Of a stretch of 61,318 nt of DNA, positions 59,643-61,318 are shown piece after piece (within the stretch, counting starts at the first letter, position 1; the number at the start of each line of letters is the position of its first letter). The notes below the pieces were generated by a model that did not search any database, had not been told where the DNA came from, and worked only from the letters and a program-made list of their open reading frames with translations. Made by a program: the position numbers and the translations under genes. Origin of the DNA: Lachnospiraceae bacterium (lineage in GTDB: Bacteria > Bacillota > Clostridia > Lachnospirales > Lachnospiraceae); NCBI GenBank assembly GCA_017619295.1, contig JAFZSQ010000070.1, positions 1 to 61,318 of the forward strand, given 5' to 3'.

Positions 59643-61274
59643 TTATATTGAATCGAACAACGGCTTCAGCGCATCGTGGCTGGCGTCGTCCTTGGTCACC
59701 ACGTCTGCAGCTGCCTTGGCTTCAGCCGTGGCATTGGCTACTGCTACGCCGCATCCGGCTGCCTTGATCATATCGATATCATTCTCCTGGTCGCCACAGG
59801 CGTAGGTTCTTCCAAGAGGAATGTGGTTAAGCTTACAGAATGCCTTGATTCCGTTGCCCTTGCCGGCCTTGACGGAAAGCACCTCCATATACCTGTCATT
59901 GGAAAAGATTCCCTGGAGCCTGTCACCCATGTTCTCATGGATCCAGTTTCTGAAGGCCTCAAGCTTAGGCTTATTGTTAAGGTCGATACACATAAGCTTC
60001 AGCGCCCCGTCCTTTAACTCGTCCGCTATATCATCCACGAACTTAAGAGGCATGTGGACCTTTCTTGTGTAATATCTGGTCTCCTCAGTCTCTTCCCTTA
60101 AGACTATGTTGTCGTCATCGTAGGAATGAACGTAAATCCCCAGTTCATCAGCTTTCTTTATGACTTCCCTGATTTCCTCAGAGGTTAATTTGAATTCAAT
60201 AACAGGTGTTTCTGTCTCCACATCAATGATCAATGCCCCATTGCTGCAGATAACCTTCATATCAGGCAAAACCAAATCGTTCTCAATGAAAGCATTAATT
60301 GTTCCTTTATAAGGTCTGCCTGTAGTGGGCACAAGGTAGTTGCCTCTCTTAACGAAATCCTTTATAGATGCCTTCAACGCATCGGAAAAAACGCACTTCT
60401 CATCAAACAGCGTACCGTCCATATCGGAGAAGACGTATTTTGCCAGGCACTTCTTAAGGTCATCAAGTATCTCATCAGGTACGTTCAAGCTGCCCTGGCC
60501 TGTGCCAAGATCAATCTTAGGCTTGTTGGCCCCGTGGAAATCCGAGCCTCCTGAGATCAGGAGATTATACTGTTTTGCCAAAGATTTGATTTGCTTTGTT
60601 TCACCCTGTGTGTAAGTGGAATAAAGCGCTTCGATTCCTATAAGCCCTTCCTCGGTTAGCTCCCTCACCAGCTTATTAAGCCTTGCATCAGACATCTTAT
60701 ATAGCACCGGATGAGCAAGAATGGAGATTCCTCCCGCCTCGGAAATAATCCTTATGGCATCCTTTGGTGTAACCTTCTCTCGCGGCAGGAAACAGGGCGC
60801 ATTGTCTCCAATATACCTGTCAAAAGCCTCCTCCCTGCTCTTTACATATCCCTTTTCCATAAGGAAAGCAGCAAAGTGGGCTCTTGTAATTACTGCATCC
60901 GGGTATCTTTTCACAAGTTCGTCATAATCAACAGGGCACCCGTGCTCTGTGAGTTTGGCACATATCTTCTTATTTCTGTTAACTCTGGAATCCACAAAGT
61001 CCTTGAGCCAGGTTTTAAACCTCTCACTCTTATAGTCAATGTAGAGTCCTACGATATGTACATCCTTACCCTCATACTCCGTAGAAAACTCTATCCCCGG
61101 AACGACCTCGATGTCCTTCCCCTTGGCGTACTCCAATATCTCATCAAGCCCGTCTACCGTATCATGGTCCGTCAGCGCAATAGCCTTTAACCCCTTCTCA
61201 ATGGCATAATCAACCAACTCCTGCACCGTAAATGTTCCGTCTGAATATGTGGAATGCACGTGTAAATCTATCAT
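59643..61274 (-). CDS. PHP phosphoesterase fused to a Cof-type HAD hydrolase
   Basis: Residues 1-280 form a PHP domain of the YciV/nucleoside-bisphosphate phosphatase class. Metal motifs are MIDLHVHSTYSDG, ALTDHDTVDGLDE, VVPGIEFS, ILAHPVLY and SGGSDFHG. Residues about 288-543 form a Cof-like HAD phosphatase with all four motifs: FSDMDGTLFDEK, PTTGRPYKG, VKAGKGNGIKAF, and ACGDQENDIDMIKAAG. YciV-type proteins trim RNA 5' ends and pAp-like nucleotides; Cof-type HADs remove phosphate from sugar or cofactor phosphates. GAGGAG supports the ATG at 61274. A joint substrate is inferred only from fusion. Confidence 0.92.
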   Translation of the reverse strand: MIDLHVHSTYSDGTFTVQELVDYAIEKGLKAIALTDHDTVDGLDEILEYAKGKDIEVVPGIEFSTEYEGKDVHIVGLYIDYKSERFKTWLKDFVDSRVNRNKKICAKLTEHGCPVDYDELVKRYPDAVITRAHFAAFLMEKGYVKSREEAFDRYIGDNAPCFLPREKVTPKDAIRIISEAGGISILAHPVLYKMSDARLNKLVRELTEEGLIGIEALYSTYTQGETKQIKSLAKQYNLLISGGSDFHGANKPKIDLGTGQGSLNVPDEILDDLKKCLAKYVFSDMDGTLFDEKCVFSDALKASIKDFVKRGNYLVPTTGRPYKGTINAFIENDLVLPDMKVICSNGALIIDVETETPVIEFKLTSEEIREVIKKADELGIYVHSYDDDNIVLREETEETRYYTRKVHMPLKFVDDIADELKDGALKLMCIDLNNKPKLEAFRNWIHENMGDRLQGIFSNDRYMEVLSVKAGKGNGIKAFCKLNHIPLGRTYACGDQENDIDMIKAAGCGVAVANATAEAKAAADVVTKDDASHDALKPLFDSI

Positions 61275-61289
61275 ATTAACTCCTCGTAT

Positions 61290-61318
61290 GTGCAATTGGG
61301 TTTGGTGCAGTTGGGGCC
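61290..61318. repeat. Palindromic repeat fragment at the right edge (copy 9)
   Basis: GTGCAATTGGG followed by GTGCAGTTGGGGCC matches left arms of the repeat family, apparently one broken arm followed by the start of another element cut by the window edge. Confidence 0.6.

Overview
The window looks like a chromosomal segment of a motile, low-GC Gram-positive anaerobe, most likely Clostridia and probably family Lachnospiraceae. The grounds are CodY, FliY in place of a plain FliN, FlbD and a YlxF-type protein in the flagellar operon, strong AGGAGG-type ribosome sites with several TTG/GTG starts, lipoprotein signal peptides, Gram-positive sigma-A promoters, and sugar uptake coupled to a GH65 phosphorylase. 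No rRNA, tRNA, CRISPR array or intact insertion sequence was seen. The genus call is inference.

Positions 1-16.1 kb hold a leftward flagellar operon: flgB, flgC, fliE, fliF, fliG, fliH, fliI, fliJ, ylxF, fliK, flgD, a small conserved flagellar-operon protein, flgE, flbD, motA, motB, fliL, fliM and the first part of fliY, which runs off the left edge. It encodes the proximal rod, MS ring, switch, export ATPase group, hook and its assembly factors, and the stator. A sigma-A-like promoter precedes flgB and a strong hairpin separates flgE from flbD. Upstream lie codY and topA, then divergent yifB(comM)-dprA, convergent with pilT and an HD-GYP-related gene. The order dprA-topA-codY-flgB is a shortened form of the B. 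subtilis arrangement.

Positions 24.6-33.7 kb carry hemW, lepA, a flavodoxin, enolase and a very large RND-family permease with an inserted coiled coil. The enolase-flavodoxin promoter and the RND promoter share the same 18-bp palindrome (AGTTAG-N6-CTAACT) at the predicted transcription start, suggesting one unknown repressor acts on both.

Positions 33.9-45.5 kb are accessory in character: an SGNH hydrolase, a mosaic LysM protein with a probably damaged start, a sphingomyelinase-D/phospholipase-D-like protein, a remnant of an Rpn-type nuclease, three tandem paralogous lipoproteins, two further related lipoproteins, and an ABC exporter (two permeases and an ATPase). The exporter is divergent from a two-component system at 45.6-47.4 kb. 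rpsT follows.

Positions 47.8-61.3 kb hold a TPM-domain/zinc-ribbon/GDPD operon; a sugar operon (binding protein, two permeases, GH65 phosphorylase, beta-phosphoglucomutase) with a divergent LacI regulator and two matching operator-like sites; a Nudix hydrolase; a membrane GGDEF protein; and a PHP-HAD fusion protein.

From 34.6 kb rightward a family of short palindromic repeats (about 29-31 bp, arms close to GTGCAATTGGGGAC) sits just after stop codons at many gene ends. It occurs as singles, a tandem pair, and two large inverted pairs. I saw none in the first 34 kb.
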